Shown here piece after piece: positions 8,901-19,900 of a stretch of DNA of 28,122 nt (position 1 is its first letter; every line of letters begins with the position of its first letter). A program made the position numbers and the translations under genes. The stretch lies in assembly GCF_000003605.2 (NCBI RefSeq), contig NW_003157237.1:8905-37026 (forward strand). The letters are read 5' to 3'. The notes under the pieces were generated by a model. The model made no database searches and was not told where the DNA came from. It saw only the letters and a list, made by a program, of their open reading frames with translations. Source of the stretch: Saccoglossus kowalevskii (Eukaryota > Hemichordata > Enteropneusta > Harrimaniidae).

Positions 8901-9160
8901 CTGACCAACAGAGTGATTTGCTAAGAAGTGAAGGAGAAGGTGGTGAGGCAGCCAGTCAAGAACATCCAGAGACATTAGTGGAGCCAAAAGAACCACAGCC
9001 CGAAGAGAAACAAACTGGTTTGGAAGGCCATTTTGAAGAAAAGCAGACTTCACCAGAAACTGAAGCTGAAGAACACGATGTCGAGCCAGATGCCCAAGAA
9101 AAAGAGCAATTGCCAGAGGATGTTCGTGACCAACCAGAACGAAAGGACGAATCACCATAA
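2879..9160 (+). CDS. Type I membrane protein with tandem CCG-CC modules (WBP1/VOPP1-like), 4 exons, 323 aa
   Basis: Joined exons 2879-2967, 5349-5411, 8210-8284 and 8416-9160 give 972 nt, an uninterrupted 323-residue protein; all junctions are phase 2. An in-frame TAA lies 6 bp before the ATG. Residues 1-21 are a hydrophobic signal peptide. Residues 31-47 and 52-65 are two C-x5-CC-G-x3-CC modules; the first has an NCT glycosylation sequon at N46. After W69, W74 and W76, residues 77-96 form one transmembrane helix, followed by the basic stop-transfer stretch RRKRSR. The cytoplasmic side carries a YxxI motif (YQQI, 107-110), a dileucine motif (EQTPLL, 127-132) and about 190 Glu/Asp/Pro-rich residues. 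The CCG-x3-CC plus W plus membrane-helix plan resembles WBP1L and VOPP1, but I see no PPxY motif. Inferred site: endosome/lysosome or plasma membrane. The exact family is unproven, and more phase 2-2 exons in the introns cannot be excluded. Confidence 0.7.
2968..5348 (+). other. Intron 1 of the CCG-CC gene
   Basis: A 2.4-kb intron with no further CCG-CC exon that I could find. It contains the palindrome CAGGGAGCTCCCTG near 3271-3284, flanked by TGATCAGAG direct repeats. It also has a hairpin CCAAAGACA/TGTCTTTGG at about 3391-3417 and an 11-G run at 4027-4037. ORFs of 60-76 codons in both strands have no recognisable features. Confidence 0.5.
5349..5411 (+). CDS. Exon 2: first CCG-CC module
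   Basis: The acceptor is TTTCAG at 5343-5348 and the donor GTATGT at 5412. The 63-nt exon encodes CEKDQYCCGDNECCYNCTVT between split proline codons. It is symmetric (phase 2-2), so skipping or duplicating it keeps the frame. It has the same cysteine pattern as exon 3. Confidence 0.75.
5541..5568. repeat. Possible hAT-type transposon terminus
   Basis: CAGCGGCGGATCCAGG at 5541-5556 resembles the CAGnGGCGGATCCAGG termini common among hAT-type elements in invertebrate genomes. GCGCATCCAGG follows. No matching inverted end or 8-bp duplication was found within the window, so it is at most a solo end. Confidence 0.25.
5709..5743. repeat. Hairpin within left arm (ATCATTTGTG...CACAAATGAT)
   Basis: ATCATTTGTG and CACAAATGAT are perfect inverted 10-mers around a 13-nt centre. 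The same hairpin recurs near 7801-7835 in the right arm, where the stem is longer: TGTCA-TGG-TGACC extends the pairing toward the loop. Confidence 0.6.
5754..7190. mobile_element. Nested 1.4-kb non-autonomous element inserted in the foldback arm
   Basis: It begins AGTCCCTGCTTGG and ends near ACGGGGACTGTGTCATCCATGG, so AGTCCC occurs in inverted form near both ends. TTTT lies on both sides (5750-5753 and 7191-7194) as a possible 4-bp target duplication. The interior is non-coding and full of repeated AAAATGGCNGCC-type words on both strands (about 5942-5958, 6027-6046, 6153-6165, 7022-7038), plus a direct repeat of about 243 bp. The 104-codon ORF at 6242 lies wholly inside it and shows no domain. 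Confidence 0.65.
6521..6985 (+). repeat. Two tandem copies of a ~243-bp unit
   Basis: GTATCTATTGGTATACTGTC at 6521 recurs as GTATCTCTTGGTATACTATC at 6764. Both copies continue with TTTGTACAAAATTTAAACAG, then ACCCAATATGTATGATCATC, then ACCAACTTTGATCCAAAT. The second copy is slightly shorter and diverges near 6960. The copies differ by scattered substitutions and small indels, so this is an old internal duplication of the inserted element. Confidence 0.75.
7381..7640 (+). pseudogene. Gag-like zinc-knuckle remnant
   Basis: The plus-strand frame at 7431 encodes KYGAYIPGRPSQQ, then CVSCRGKGHTVENC, an exact C-x2-C-x4-H-x4-C zinc knuckle of the retroviral/LTR-retrotransposon gag type. After a frame change the sequence continues GYDARDC, which looks like the end of a second knuckle with His replaced by Tyr. 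A stop follows. Upstream, an open stretch in another frame reads QFEIPPK and joins by a frameshift. The domain is broken and cannot be functional as it stands. It lies in the interior of the foldback element. Confidence 0.5.
7873..8209 (+). other. 3' part of intron 3 of the CCG-CC gene
   Basis: AT-rich DNA between the foldback element and the exon 3 acceptor. CCACATG and ACATGT words recur near 7880-7930. No exon or element could be delimited. Confidence 0.4.
8210..8284 (+). CDS. Exon 3: second CCG-CC module and tryptophan stretch
   Basis: The acceptor is GTTCCAG at 8203-8209 and the donor GTAAAT at 8285. It encodes CDSSEYCCGNNQCC, then SKEWQDKTWP, then a split Trp codon. Like exon 2 it is phase 2-2 and begins with A-TGT-GA. 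The two exons are clearly related, consistent with an exon duplication. Confidence 0.8.
8416..9160 (+). CDS. Exon 4: transmembrane helix and acidic cytoplasmic tail
   Basis: The acceptor is TTTCTAG at 8409-8415, and 247 codons run to the TAA at 9158-9160. The exon begins with the transmembrane helix IIIVIGAIILFFVLAAIIYY, then RRKRSRGYQQI. The remainder is low-complexity acidic sequence (many EE, DE, EP and EK pairs), probably disordered. An in-frame TTG at 8396 lies in the intron and is not the start. Confidence 0.85.
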
Positions 9161-10143
9161 ACCTCGCTGGGTGTAGGTGAAACTTGATAACATTAGTAGC
9201 AATGCAAAATGAATGAATGATTGTTGTTGGCATATCATCTATGTGATTAACATTATTATGCAGACAACTAGACTACCGTTGTACATTTTGTGCCTAAAAC
9301 ATGTATCGATATATTAGGTAGGTACTGCAGTGAGTTATAAATGTTTTTAGAAAATACAAGATGAGCAGTTACTAGATGAAAAAAGCAACTCGATGTATTA
9401 CCAGGAGATGTTGCAAACTCGTATTTACTGGCACAATTTGATGAGATACCCGAATGTTCCTATTTACACAAACAAGAAAGAAATTAAGAGCATTTTTTAT
9501 TGTACATGTTCATACAAGCAAAGCGTCCCAGAAGAAAACAACTTTTACATGTTACAATTCCCGTTTGATAGTTAAAGGGGAACTGCTCAATTCCATGGAT
9601 TGCACCAAAGAATCATGGGACACTATTGTTTATGTTGTTTACAATGTTAATCTATCTTTTGTTATCCATTGTTATTTTAATCCAGAAAGTAAATTTGTTG
9701 AGATTAGGCTTAACTGGAGGGTTAAGTTTGAAATTTATTTAGATGAATGGTGGTTTCTTGGGATTTGAAAGCACTATGCAACTATGATCTCTAGTATATA
9801 CAATTTCCTCTGTGCCGTTGCCCTCTCATCACTGTTGATGTGCTACCACATTGTAGCAAAAGGCGTATATATCGTAACTGAATAGATATCTTGGTTTTGT
9901 GTATTTATATAGAATTTGCAATCAGTAGTGTATGCTGAACATGTGAATTGCATCAAATGCATTACATTTAACCAATCAAAGTGATTTATTTAAAATTTGG
10001 GTGCTTATCTATGAAAATTATAGCTGTAGCGAAATTTGCACCACAGAATTCAATTATGCAGAGCACCGTGGAACATAATTCTTCATCCTGGCAGTATTTT
10101 AAGTATTTAACTATGCAATATTTTTATATTATCTTATAACTGA

Positions 10144-10149
10144 AATAAA
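10144..10149 (+). terminator. Poly(A) signal AATAAA (proximal)
   Basis: AATAAA lies about 980 bp after the stop codon of the CCG-CC gene. The GT-rich stretch ATGTTGAGTTCATGTGG follows 16-35 bp later, as expected for a cleavage site. A second AATAAA is at 10253-10258. Confidence 0.55.
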
Positions 10150-10252
10150 GGAATGTTTTCATACATGTTGAGTTCATGTGGAGTCATTCCCATCTGTTTT
10201 TATGTGAAACTCTTGATATTGTGTCAATAAGTCATTCAAATTGACATGATTC

Positions 10253-10258
10253 AATAAA
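10253..10258 (+). terminator. Poly(A) signal AATAAA (distal)
   Basis: A second AATAAA in TTCAATAAATTTG. It could serve as an alternative 3' end. Its downstream context is less GT-rich than that of the proximal signal. Confidence 0.35.
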
Positions 10259-11785
10259 TTTGAAATCAATACGAACGTGCTACAATGTAAACACAATTTG
10301 TATGCTTTTTGTTACTGTTGACAATGTGGCAGTCTTATTCAACACTAATTTAAACAGATTGGTGTCGCCTGTCTACTTGTATGTTAGTGATCTTTATAAA
10401 ACTACAAATTCGTGGTGGTGGTTGTCAACTTGAAGGTGGAGCGTAAAAAGTTTGACACAGTCGAAAGGAAAATATCCCATATGTTTGTTGTAGCGCATCA
10501 GTGGGCAATACCACAGTTGAAGTACATTTATGTATGTGTGTAATCAATGCCCCTCGAATAGTGATTTATTGATTTTGCTATATCATGATGCAATACCAAT
10601 TTATTAATCAAAGTATTTTCTAATAATGTGGTATGCGTCTTTCCTTGAACAATTCAGCTGAAAGATCAGGAAAATTATTGCGTACTTGCCAACATGCATC
10701 TTAAAGGACTATGGTCAGGACAGTGGACAAGCAATTATCTCCAAATGTTATTTGCCCACTTCTACTACAGAGGTTGTGGTTCGAATGAACGGGAGGGCAA
10801 CAAAACGTTGACTTTCACACCTACTGTTGTTCACATTTTTAGTAGCTGTGATAATAGAATCACCTGAGCCATGGCAAGAACTGAGGAGGATCCTGGGTAA
10901 TGAAATGAAATTCGGTAACCAATGTGGAAAACAGTACGAAAAACGTCAAAACTAGACATTCCTACTGTGAAAAATAATAAATTAATGTATTGACTAGTTA
11001 CTGAATTATTTAATTTATTTGGCTAGCCTCGGTACTAATCTTGGTATGAAACGACTGGTGATTCTATATACTAAGTTTATTATTTTACGAGAAAGTATCC
11101 CCCACAGCATGTGCGTCATACAACACGTGAAACATTTACGAGTTCTTGAAAGTCAGGATTTTAGCATATTATACTCATTCAATCATTTTTAGCTTCGCCG
11201 TCGAGCGGAGCTTATCATACGAGTGATTGTCAGTGTCAATGTTTTAGTTTTTCAACTTATTGAAAACTACAAGCCTGAAAAACCACAAGTTCAACTGCTT
11301 TGATATTACATATATAGGTACTACATATGGACCTCCCTCAGATTTGTACATTTTGTAATATCTTTAATTATCTAATTTTGGTGAATATTTTGGTAATTTT
11401 TGGTAAAAAGTGATATTTTTATTTGAGAGTGCGCGCAAAGTCGCGTTACCAGTCTTCCAATGTTTCCCTGTCAAGATTCACATAGACAAAGACTATCAGA
11501 ACCTCAGGTAGCATGTTTCAGTTTAAATCATGTTGCGTCACCCTTCAATGGCCACACTTTCCATATAACAAGGTTTAATGAGAGCGTCCAGGTGGGTGCT
11601 CATCCATACAATATGTGTATTGTTACATTGTTTGGGTCCTTTCTAGCATCAATTGGGTACAACAATGCATGTTATGTATTTAAAAATATCATTTTGATTA
11701 TATAATGACTCACTATCCCAAAATATAGTGCATCATAAAGTATATGTAGGGCATGCTAAAATACTGTACTACATGTATGCTCTTT
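10259..11785. other. Intergenic DNA, no gene seen
   Basis: No exon with matching splice sites was found. A small hairpin, AGCTTCGC/GCGGAGCT, occurs at 11191-11212 and looks like a repeat terminus. The 81-codon ORF at 11460 has no motif. A GGTTCGAAT word at 10777 resembles a tRNA B box, but no cloverleaf can be built around it. Confidence 0.45.
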
Positions 11786-12190
11786 TTAAGGTAGAAGCCA
11801 AGTCATAATTTTTGACAAAATTGGTCATAAATCACATGACAATGTTCATTAGTTTATTATGTACAATCATGAAGCTAATGTCCCATGGTACAATGAAATG
11901 GCATTATTTTGTGTGTTACAGTTAAGCTTTGAGAAACGTGTCCTAATATTTATTGAAAATTGCTATTTTTAGAACAATTCCATAGAACAGTGTTAAAGAA
12001 AAATTGCATTTTTTGACACTTTAAAACCCAAATTTTTTAAATAATTCAGAACAAAAAGTACTCCATCATTAATAATATATGATTTTTTCAGCCTATGTCA
12101 CCAGGCTAAATTTTGAGATATTGAAGTACATTTTATTGCAAAATGAATAAATTCTGGGTATTTTAATTTATGAGTAGGCTTCTACCTTAA
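11786..12190. mobile_element. 405-bp MITE with TTAA target sites
   Basis: The left end is TTAAGGTAGAAGCC (11786-11799) and the right end GGCTTCTACCTTAA (12177-12190): perfect 14-bp inverted ends including TTAA. The inverted similarity continues inward (AAGTCATAA against the complement of TTATGAGTA) to about 23 bp. The interior is AT-rich with no ORF. TTAA duplications are typical of piggyBac and Kolobok transposases, so this is probably a non-autonomous copy of one of those. Confidence 0.75.
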
Positions 12191-13262
12191 GACACAAATG
12201 CATAACTCTGAAAAATAAATTATCAGCGCTCAGATAATTAATTTCTGAAAACAAATTTGAACAAAAAATGTGAATACAACCAGTTTAAAACTTGTTGGGG
12301 TTAATCACACTGTATGCATTGAGCTACGATGCATGTTTGATCATAGATTATTAAATATCAGATTACCATGATTTTTGCAATGAAATAAATGTCTAAATTC
12401 AAGTAAAATTATACCAGGCAAAACTACTAGGTTCGTTAATTCAGTCATCACATTGTGAACGCTATAGATGGTCAGCTTCAGCAAAACCTTGTGAATTGGA
12501 TGAAAAAAATTCTTATAAATCAACAAAAAAGTGACCAATCAAAACATAAACCAAACATTGACAGCTCAGATTCAATTGCATTAACACAGGTAAAGTACTC
12601 GTGCGACTCAATACACAGAGTACTCGGCTCATAATATAGTGTTAACATTTTTAGGGGTGGGTGTGTGAGCCTGAATATGTGCGAGTACTCCCTCCCCGAC
12701 TCAAAAGGTGCATTATCTCCAGGAATCTGCCTTTTAACCTTTGTAAAAAAATTGCTACAGTAATCAAGCTGTAATGTCCAGTATTGTGCGCCCTCACAGG
12801 CAATATGTAAGGGAGTGTTTACAACATGGCTGCCATGTTCATGCAGTGATTAAATGAAGCTAAAGTTTGTGATCTTACACAAGCAATATCATATTCAGAC
12901 AATAAACAATACTGCTTCAACACAACACCATGCATCCATACAGCTTGATGTGGAAATCCTTGGTTCAAATCAGAGTCCCATTTTTAAACAGCGATTGAAA
13001 GTTGTCCTTTCCACTTGGATCATGCAGGAACAACCTTGCTCTAAAAAAAAAAACTTTTCTGGTATTTAGGCATTGTTTAGAAATAGTGAACAGGGGCCGA
13101 TTGAAAAACAGAAAGATGCAACTTTCCCAGTAAATGCCGACTAAAAATGATGAACAAAAACTTTACTATTGAAGATCATTGGACTAACTATGGGGTTTAT
13201 ATTTGTAAAGCCACACTATCAGCCAGAGACAATATCTTTCACATTTGCGTCAGTACAAATTG
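12191..13262. other. Intergenic DNA between converging genes
   Basis: It separates the convergent 3' ends of the CCG-CC gene and the secreted-protein gene. Small ORFs (65-73 codons on both strands) have no motifs. The word AGTACTC occurs three times with GACTC companions between 12594 and 12705. Nothing else was recognised. Confidence 0.45.
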
Positions 13263-13268
13263 TTTATT
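13263..13268 (-). terminator. Candidate poly(A) signal of the secreted-protein gene
   Basis: TTTATT on the plus strand is AATAAA on the minus strand, about 605 bp beyond the stop codon at 13873. It is the first exact hexamer I found downstream of that stop. Variant signals closer in are possible. Confidence 0.35.
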
Positions 13269-13872
13269 TCATGATGCTATGATGATGCTATTCGTACAAC
13301 ATTACAATTGCATTCATTTCAGTTTTGTTTGTCTTGTTAAACGTACAAGATTGACAATTCAAAGATAAATAAGTACTATCCTAAATGTATACTATGCATG
13401 TGATTTAAGCTTGAAACTCATCAAATTCTCAGCAGCCATCCAATTCTTTGCATGCATGTAATTTGAGTAGTTTTACATAGACCTTACTTACTAGACTTGC
13501 TTACATCAAAAAACAACATTTATCCTACATCAATATGTTATATCTCGATCAGACTTATATAAAGGCACAAAATAATCATGGCTGTAATATCTACAGTTAC
13601 ACTGTAGGAACAACTGTTAAGCAAAATTATATAAGCCATTATTTTGCTGGCCTCATAAAAAAGTATCAAAATGCTTTGGAAGAATGTTACAATTATCTAT
13701 AGCCCTGAATAAACACAAATCATTATTTGAGGTTTTATCTGTCATTACGAGACGATAAGTCTACGCCCGAATCTCAACCACAAGAATGAAAATAAGAGCA
13801 TACATTTAAATAAAATCAAAATACTTTGTTGGTTCTGTGATACAGAACAGCATTGATGATATGTAACCATGT
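13269..13872 (-). other. 3' untranslated region of the secreted-protein gene (inferred)
   Basis: It runs from the stop codon to the candidate poly(A) signal. No exon or repeat was recognised. Confidence 0.35.
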
Positions 13873-13964
13873 TTAGTAAACTTCACAGTTGGCTGATGTA
13901 TACTGGGTGCATATTTTATCAGCGGTGTCTTCACTATATCCTGGTGCTTTATCAAGACCTGCAC
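13873..13964 (-). CDS. Exon 5: C-terminus of the secreted protein
   Basis: The acceptor is TTTTAAAG. It completes a Gly codon and encodes AGLDKAPGYSEDTADKICTQ, then YTSANCEVY and TAA. The two final cysteines are eight residues apart. The protein ends four residues after the last cysteine core, with no hydrophobic GPI-type tail. Confidence 0.8.
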
Positions 13965-16900
13965 CTTTAAAAAAAACAATGATCAAATTGTTGATAATAA
14001 CATCACAACCTCTACCAATGTATCAATACCACTTGGAAGACGTAAATAAATGAATATAACTAAAAAGGATATAAACAATAAATGATCCGAAAAATTTTAA
14101 AATTTGATATTACCAGGATTGTCTAAGAAATAAATTACAGCAGCACTGCTGTGATAACAAGTACATGTACATTTTCTACTAGACGTAAATATAGGGCAGA
14201 AATGCGTTTTCTCCATATTGGTTTTTTGCATATGATATAGCCCCAAGCTAACATCAACATGAAACCTCTTCAGTTTTCAAGCAATGCAATTTTCTGTAAC
14301 AATTTCATTGTTATATCTGTAGTGATAGGCAAGTGTATTCGATTTCAACTCATTCAAAGTCAAGTTTTATTATTTTCCATATCACAGTACTAAAAAGTTT
14401 TGGTTGAATTTAAATCAGTTTTAAGAAGACATTTTATGTGTGTGGTGACAGCGTCCACAATTAAAACAATGGAGGACTTCACAATTTGTAAAGAGTGACT
14501 AACCTCTTTTTTTGGTGTAACCTCAGTTGCATAAAAGACCAGTCAGTGTAATGAACTCTTAATGTATGAATGTAATGCTGGGTTACATGCTGTTACTGGG
14601 ATTCCATGTTAACTATTTGCCATATTTCCATATAAACTTTTCCATTGGAACTTTCCTTATGACATTGTTGGCGTGCATGTGCAATAGTAGTTATTGTTAG
14701 TAGTTACAGTGGAGGCCACCATTATTTTGAGTATCTTAATACTGAGTTCAGTGAATTGATCTAAGCATATTATATATAAAGGGCCTAAAACGGGGGCTAG
14801 GCATATTTTCGAATGGTGGGGGGAATCTTTGATATATGAAGTTAAAAAAAGTGAATATTTAATTGGATTAATGTTGTGTGGCGTATTCAAGTCTGTTATA
14901 GCAAGTTTCAAAAAAAGATGTCCGCTAGTCTTTATAATTCAAGCCTAAACTGAGAAATCCTTCATTGTTTTCATTCTGAACAGTATAGTTTCATTAGTAA
15001 TAGTTTTTTTATTTGAGTTCACTATATGAATAAACTTCTAAAAAACTACTAAAACATTTATCCCATAATCCTTTGCAAAATCTGATACCATGGAGATGCA
15101 TCATACACTAAATATAGCTGGAGTTAGTCTGTCAATTAAGGATAATCCAAATTGACAAATATCAGATGTCGGTTTGTAGAGGCTTCATTCTATTTTATTA
15201 AAAGACGATTTGTGTACTTTGTTTCTAACTACATCTGTTAATTATCTATCTGCAAAGCGCATTCATGTAGGTTCAGAACCAATCATAACTTGTGTTACAT
15301 ATCACTCTGAGTAAGGCACTCTTTAATTGGCTGACAATAAATCATTTCAAAGGAGAGGTATTTGATCAGACTAATGGTTTGAGTTGATTGGTGTATACAG
15401 CAGTTTCTATAACTACATCAAACTTCAATAGACCATTTTCCGTTGACTGCGAGATCCCGTGTCATGTGTGAAATCAAACGAAAAAACGGGACAAACAAAG
15501 GGCATAGTGTCGTAGTGGCTTCTGAACATCGCGTGGGTACATTTTGGGGTATTTCCATGCCTAATAATGTTATATACACATTTGATGATTATTAATTTCT
15601 ATGAAGTAAAGGTATCCCAATGCAATATTCGAGCTCAAAGATCACCATTACGAGATTGAGCTATAAAAACAGAAATTGTTCTATCTTTGTGGCAGACGTT
15701 CTGTTTGCGCCTTTCACGCAATATGCAAGGATCTTGAGGTGAACGGAAAAATTAAACCAAAGCTGTTTTCACATTCAAAACAAATATTTAGTTTATATAT
15801 AAAGTTTATGATATGATTTAGTTACCTTCTATAATGTTGTGTAAATTACAGTAGTTTGTTCCATAATCCAGCACAGCATACCATACCCTGGACTCAGAAT
15901 TACCCTGTAAATATCATACACTATTAAATACACATGCATACACATAGCACCATTAGCATTCTCTATAAAAGATGCTTGTTACATGAACCATACACAACCC
16001 AAGTTTTCAGGTTATGTTAAGTGAATTACATGAGTTGGGTTGTTTTTATATGACGATCAAGCACTGTTATCTGCATAATGCTTCAATACACAAGGCATGA
16101 GGTTTAGGCAAAATTGGAGGGGGAGCGAGTTGCGGACAGACATAGAGAAATAGCCCATAATGCAATTCGCCTGTGAAGCATGAATGATGACGTCCCCCTG
16201 GCGGGAACCCGCAGTCCATCCAGAGGAATGGACAAAATGGGTACACATGTGAAATCTGCTTGGTCTGTGGGCTAAACCCCCTTATCTGTTTATTGCCTAG
16301 TTTAAGAATGAGCAGACTAACATCAAGTTAGTTAATTAAATCAGCACTTGTGTAGAAAGTGGATATATGCGTAAATTGTGCAATAGGTGAACGAGTGGTT
16401 GGGAGGTCTGGTGAGACGATATGTACTGTTCACTGCGACAAAACTGACTCATGCCCAAAGGCAACATTAAGCCAATCGCTAACAAAATTTGGCTAAATTC
16501 ATCTTTGGGGGGTGTAAAATTAAAAAATCCTGATAACATGAAGAATATAGAACACTTTCCTGGGGAATTTGAAATCAAAATTGTCATATAACTGTAAAAG
16601 CATTGTTGATTGGCTTCTGAGTTGGATTACAATTTTGGTTTCAAGAACTTCGGCAAAGTGTTCTAGGTTCTTTGTATGTTCGTATGCATGGGATTTCTCC
16701 ATGAAAAAGGTCTGAATATGCTCAAATTTTGTTAGCAATTTACTTAATATTACCCACCAACAATTCCTTTGGTTGTGAAAGTTTTGTAGGAATATGAAAA
16801 TCATGTTTCTTAACAAAACTTGTGATATTTAGTGTAAACAATCTCCATAAAATGGATACATTTGCTATAATAATTTGATGCTTTGACAATAAGTTACACT

Positions 16901-19900
16901 TTGCTATCAGCGAGGCAAAATCCACAAATTGCACTGTCTGTCCCTGATAAAGGAAAATCTTGAACAATTGCGAATGAAAATACTATTTGAACTTGAGTTA
17001 CTCTCCTGGATTATTTTTCTTTATGATATGGAAATGAGAAATCGTTGATGGCTTCCTATGTGTTCATAGAGACATGCATAGAATACAATGCAGTGTTTCA
17101 GTACAGAAAAAACTCGCCTGGGTACACCATACATCGGTTTTTGATTAAATATACTTTGTAACCAAAGTTTTGTGAGTTATAATTTTTATTTACTACCTTC
17201 AATAACAAAAACAACTACCGGGTATTATTTGTTTATTTTGAACAACAGAATTTTAATGAAAATAGTTCCATTATTACAGACTAACGACGTGGGTTTCAAT
17301 GATACAGAACTACCAGGGTACTAATAACCATATTTCTCTGTTCAATGGGATTAACTTAGTTTGGCTTTTCCTTTGCACTATAATGTGTGATCATGTCACT
17401 GAACATAAATGTTCACACTGTACAACATTTTTTTTTTTTTTTAATTGGCATGGCATTTCTTATTAAATTATTACTAAAAGCGGGAAAAAGGTTACCACAA
17501 GAATAGCGCAACTACATGTATGCACCAAGGCTGTACGGATGTAAAGTTGACCTCTTATAGACATTTGTCTACACACTTTATACATATCCAGTGTGACTAA
17601 ATTATCATAATATAAAAATAGTACATTACCTGTACAGAGCATGTTTTCTGATTTACTTGTAAATGGAATGTCATATCATCTATGTATTTCTTGACTGGAG
17701 TTGTATGAGTTGCTTGGATGAATGTCTCATTGGAAAAAATCAGCTGAGAAACACAATCAATGTAACTCGTTATTTAAAACATACGCAGTGTGGTTATATC
17801 AATGTAACTTAATTAGCACCATAATTCCAGAAAGTCTCAGAGGTGCTTCACAATGAAATAAGTAAACAAACAAACAAATAAAGAAATTGAAAGATACAAT
17901 GTATTGATGGGTCTTGTAATGTAGGCTTTTAAAATGGGAAATAATTCACAAGTTTTTCATGTTAAATTGTTCCAGAATTTTGTTCAAGATTCTGGAAGTC
18001 ATGTTTTCCATAAAATGACTTTCTAATGTTATTCAAGTAGAAGTTGTGTTTGATGGGTGTTTTGAGATTACGAATTAGAACGTTTGTTTTTAGAAGGACT
18101 GATAAGTAGGTTGGTGCTTCATCTCTATAAAATATTGTGGTTGTACTATAATATATTTAAACACGGATAAAGAATAAAAAAATAAAGTAAAGAATATATA
18201 ATAATTTTCTCAACACATAACAACCCTCAAAAGACAAGAGGGTTACAATTGCAATGAATACAGTTTTAAAAATAATTGCTGTCTATGTTGCATACATATT
18301 GATATGAACTGTGCAAGCGGTATTGACCTGTCTACACTGCCATAATAAATGCAAATTTATTTTTAGTTGAAAAGAATTTATTATTTTTTTTTGCATTTGG
18401 TAAAGTCTACAAGACATTAAGAAATGTTCATGTTCAATATCATCAGAGTGTTCACAGAATCTTTCTTCAACAGCTACATGTACACTATAATGGTGACCAC
18501 ATTACATTTTTAGGTTGTGGTTATTTAACCAGAATCTAGTGAGACTTGAATAGAGCATTATTTTTTTTTAAACCAGTTACGGTAGGTAACTTTTTAAGTG
18601 GATATCCTTTTTAAATAGCTGTATCCACCATTTTCTCTTTGACCGCATTTACTTTGAGTGGTTCATTAGTAATACAATTTCACTGTTACCCCTGTACTAA
18701 CACAATTGTAAAATTTGTTTTTGAATGAAAACTTCAATCGAATAACTATAAATAGCTAATTTGGATGTATGCTTTGATACACCGAGTAAATACTAACAGA
18801 AACTGAGATGTAACTGACAAAACAAAAACTGAGATGTAAATCTTCAATGCTTGATTTCATATTTCATTCATCACCCATCATCATTTTAACATGACTATAA
18901 CATAGAGAAGACTGCTTAATATTGTTTAGGGATGGTTGGGGTATGTCACAGATTTTAGGCTCAAACATATTTTGCAGGTTTTTAATGAAAAGATTGAACA
19001 GACAGATACTGTCAACAGCTTTCTTGAGGTCAAAACAAATTTAAATTTTATTACATTTCTTGGCCTTAGATGGAGTGCTTTTAGAATTTCTTTTTCATGA
19101 TACAGATATCTATTCACAAATGTCTTTAATTGTTGTTTAAAGTTCAACACTTTTTAAAACCAATTCCTATCTAAATATGATATTATCAAAGTGTTCAAAA
19201 TGCTTGTGAATAGTTTTCTTGAGGCAGCTTGACATAGAAATACCGCTGTAGTTTGTTGGGTTATGTTTTGAACCAGATTTATGTAACAGCATGATTGTAT
19301 TCCATGATCCAGACATCTCACCAGATTCAAAAATGATATTGAATAGTAGTGCGCTCATCTGAAATACCCATAGGCAAATTCTTTGCTGCGTTATTTGAAT
19401 TGTTTACATAATTGTTTAGAAGCCGCATTTCTAATAGAATTATTTTTGAATAATTGAGAATAAAAAATTCACCATTTTTCATATGTGTAGATGCTCTAAT
19501 AGAAGCCACATCCCCTCTGTTGCATTGTACCATTTTAATAGAAGACGCATCCCCTCTGTTGCATTGTACCATTTTAATAGAAGCCACAGCTTCTAATACA
19601 GATTTTACAGTAGTACTTACATGTATATATATTCCTGTTTCCAAAAATTAGAATTTTCCAGATTTTGAATCTGTGTCTTTCTTTCTTTTTTTTCTTTATT
19701 TTTTTAATATGCTCTTTGAACAGTTTTTTTGAAACAAAATATCTTCTATGGATTACAGGATTATTTGGGTAATCTTGGAATAATTTAGAGTATTTTTTTT
19801 AGCTCATTGCGAAGTTAAAAACATTTATGAGTAAACAATTTTCTCAGTTTTCTCTTTGGAATGTTTTGGATTTTTTTTTCTACAGAAGAGCCTTGAAGTC

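Larger units (their letters stand above)
9161..10258 (+). other. 3' untranslated region of the CCG-CC gene
   Basis: Downstream of the TAA there is no splice-flanked exon. An open frame at 9454-9768 is AT-rich and has no motif, so I read it as chance. The region ends at two poly(A) signals, giving a 3' UTR of about 1 kb. Confidence 0.55.

Noticed and set aside
8790-9233. 147-codon minus-strand ORF
   Set aside because: Antisense shadow of the Glu/Pro-rich tail exon; its His/Leu/Val composition is what the complement of GAA and CCA repeats produces.
9454-9768. 104-codon plus-strand ORF after the CCG-CC gene
   Set aside because: It lies in the inferred 3' UTR before the poly(A) signals, is AT-rich, and has no motif or start context.
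10700-10800. tRNA-like B-box word GGTTCGAAT
   Set aside because: No acceptor stem, anticodon arm or properly spaced A box can be built around it.
12341-13368. Several 65-73 codon ORFs on both strands between the MITE and the secreted-protein gene
   Set aside because: No motif, no splice sites in phase with either neighbour, and low-complexity AT composition.
16057-16248. 63-codon minus-strand ORF in a GC-richer patch
   Set aside because: No fit to the phase of the flanking exons and no recognisable motif. The patch is more likely repeat-derived.
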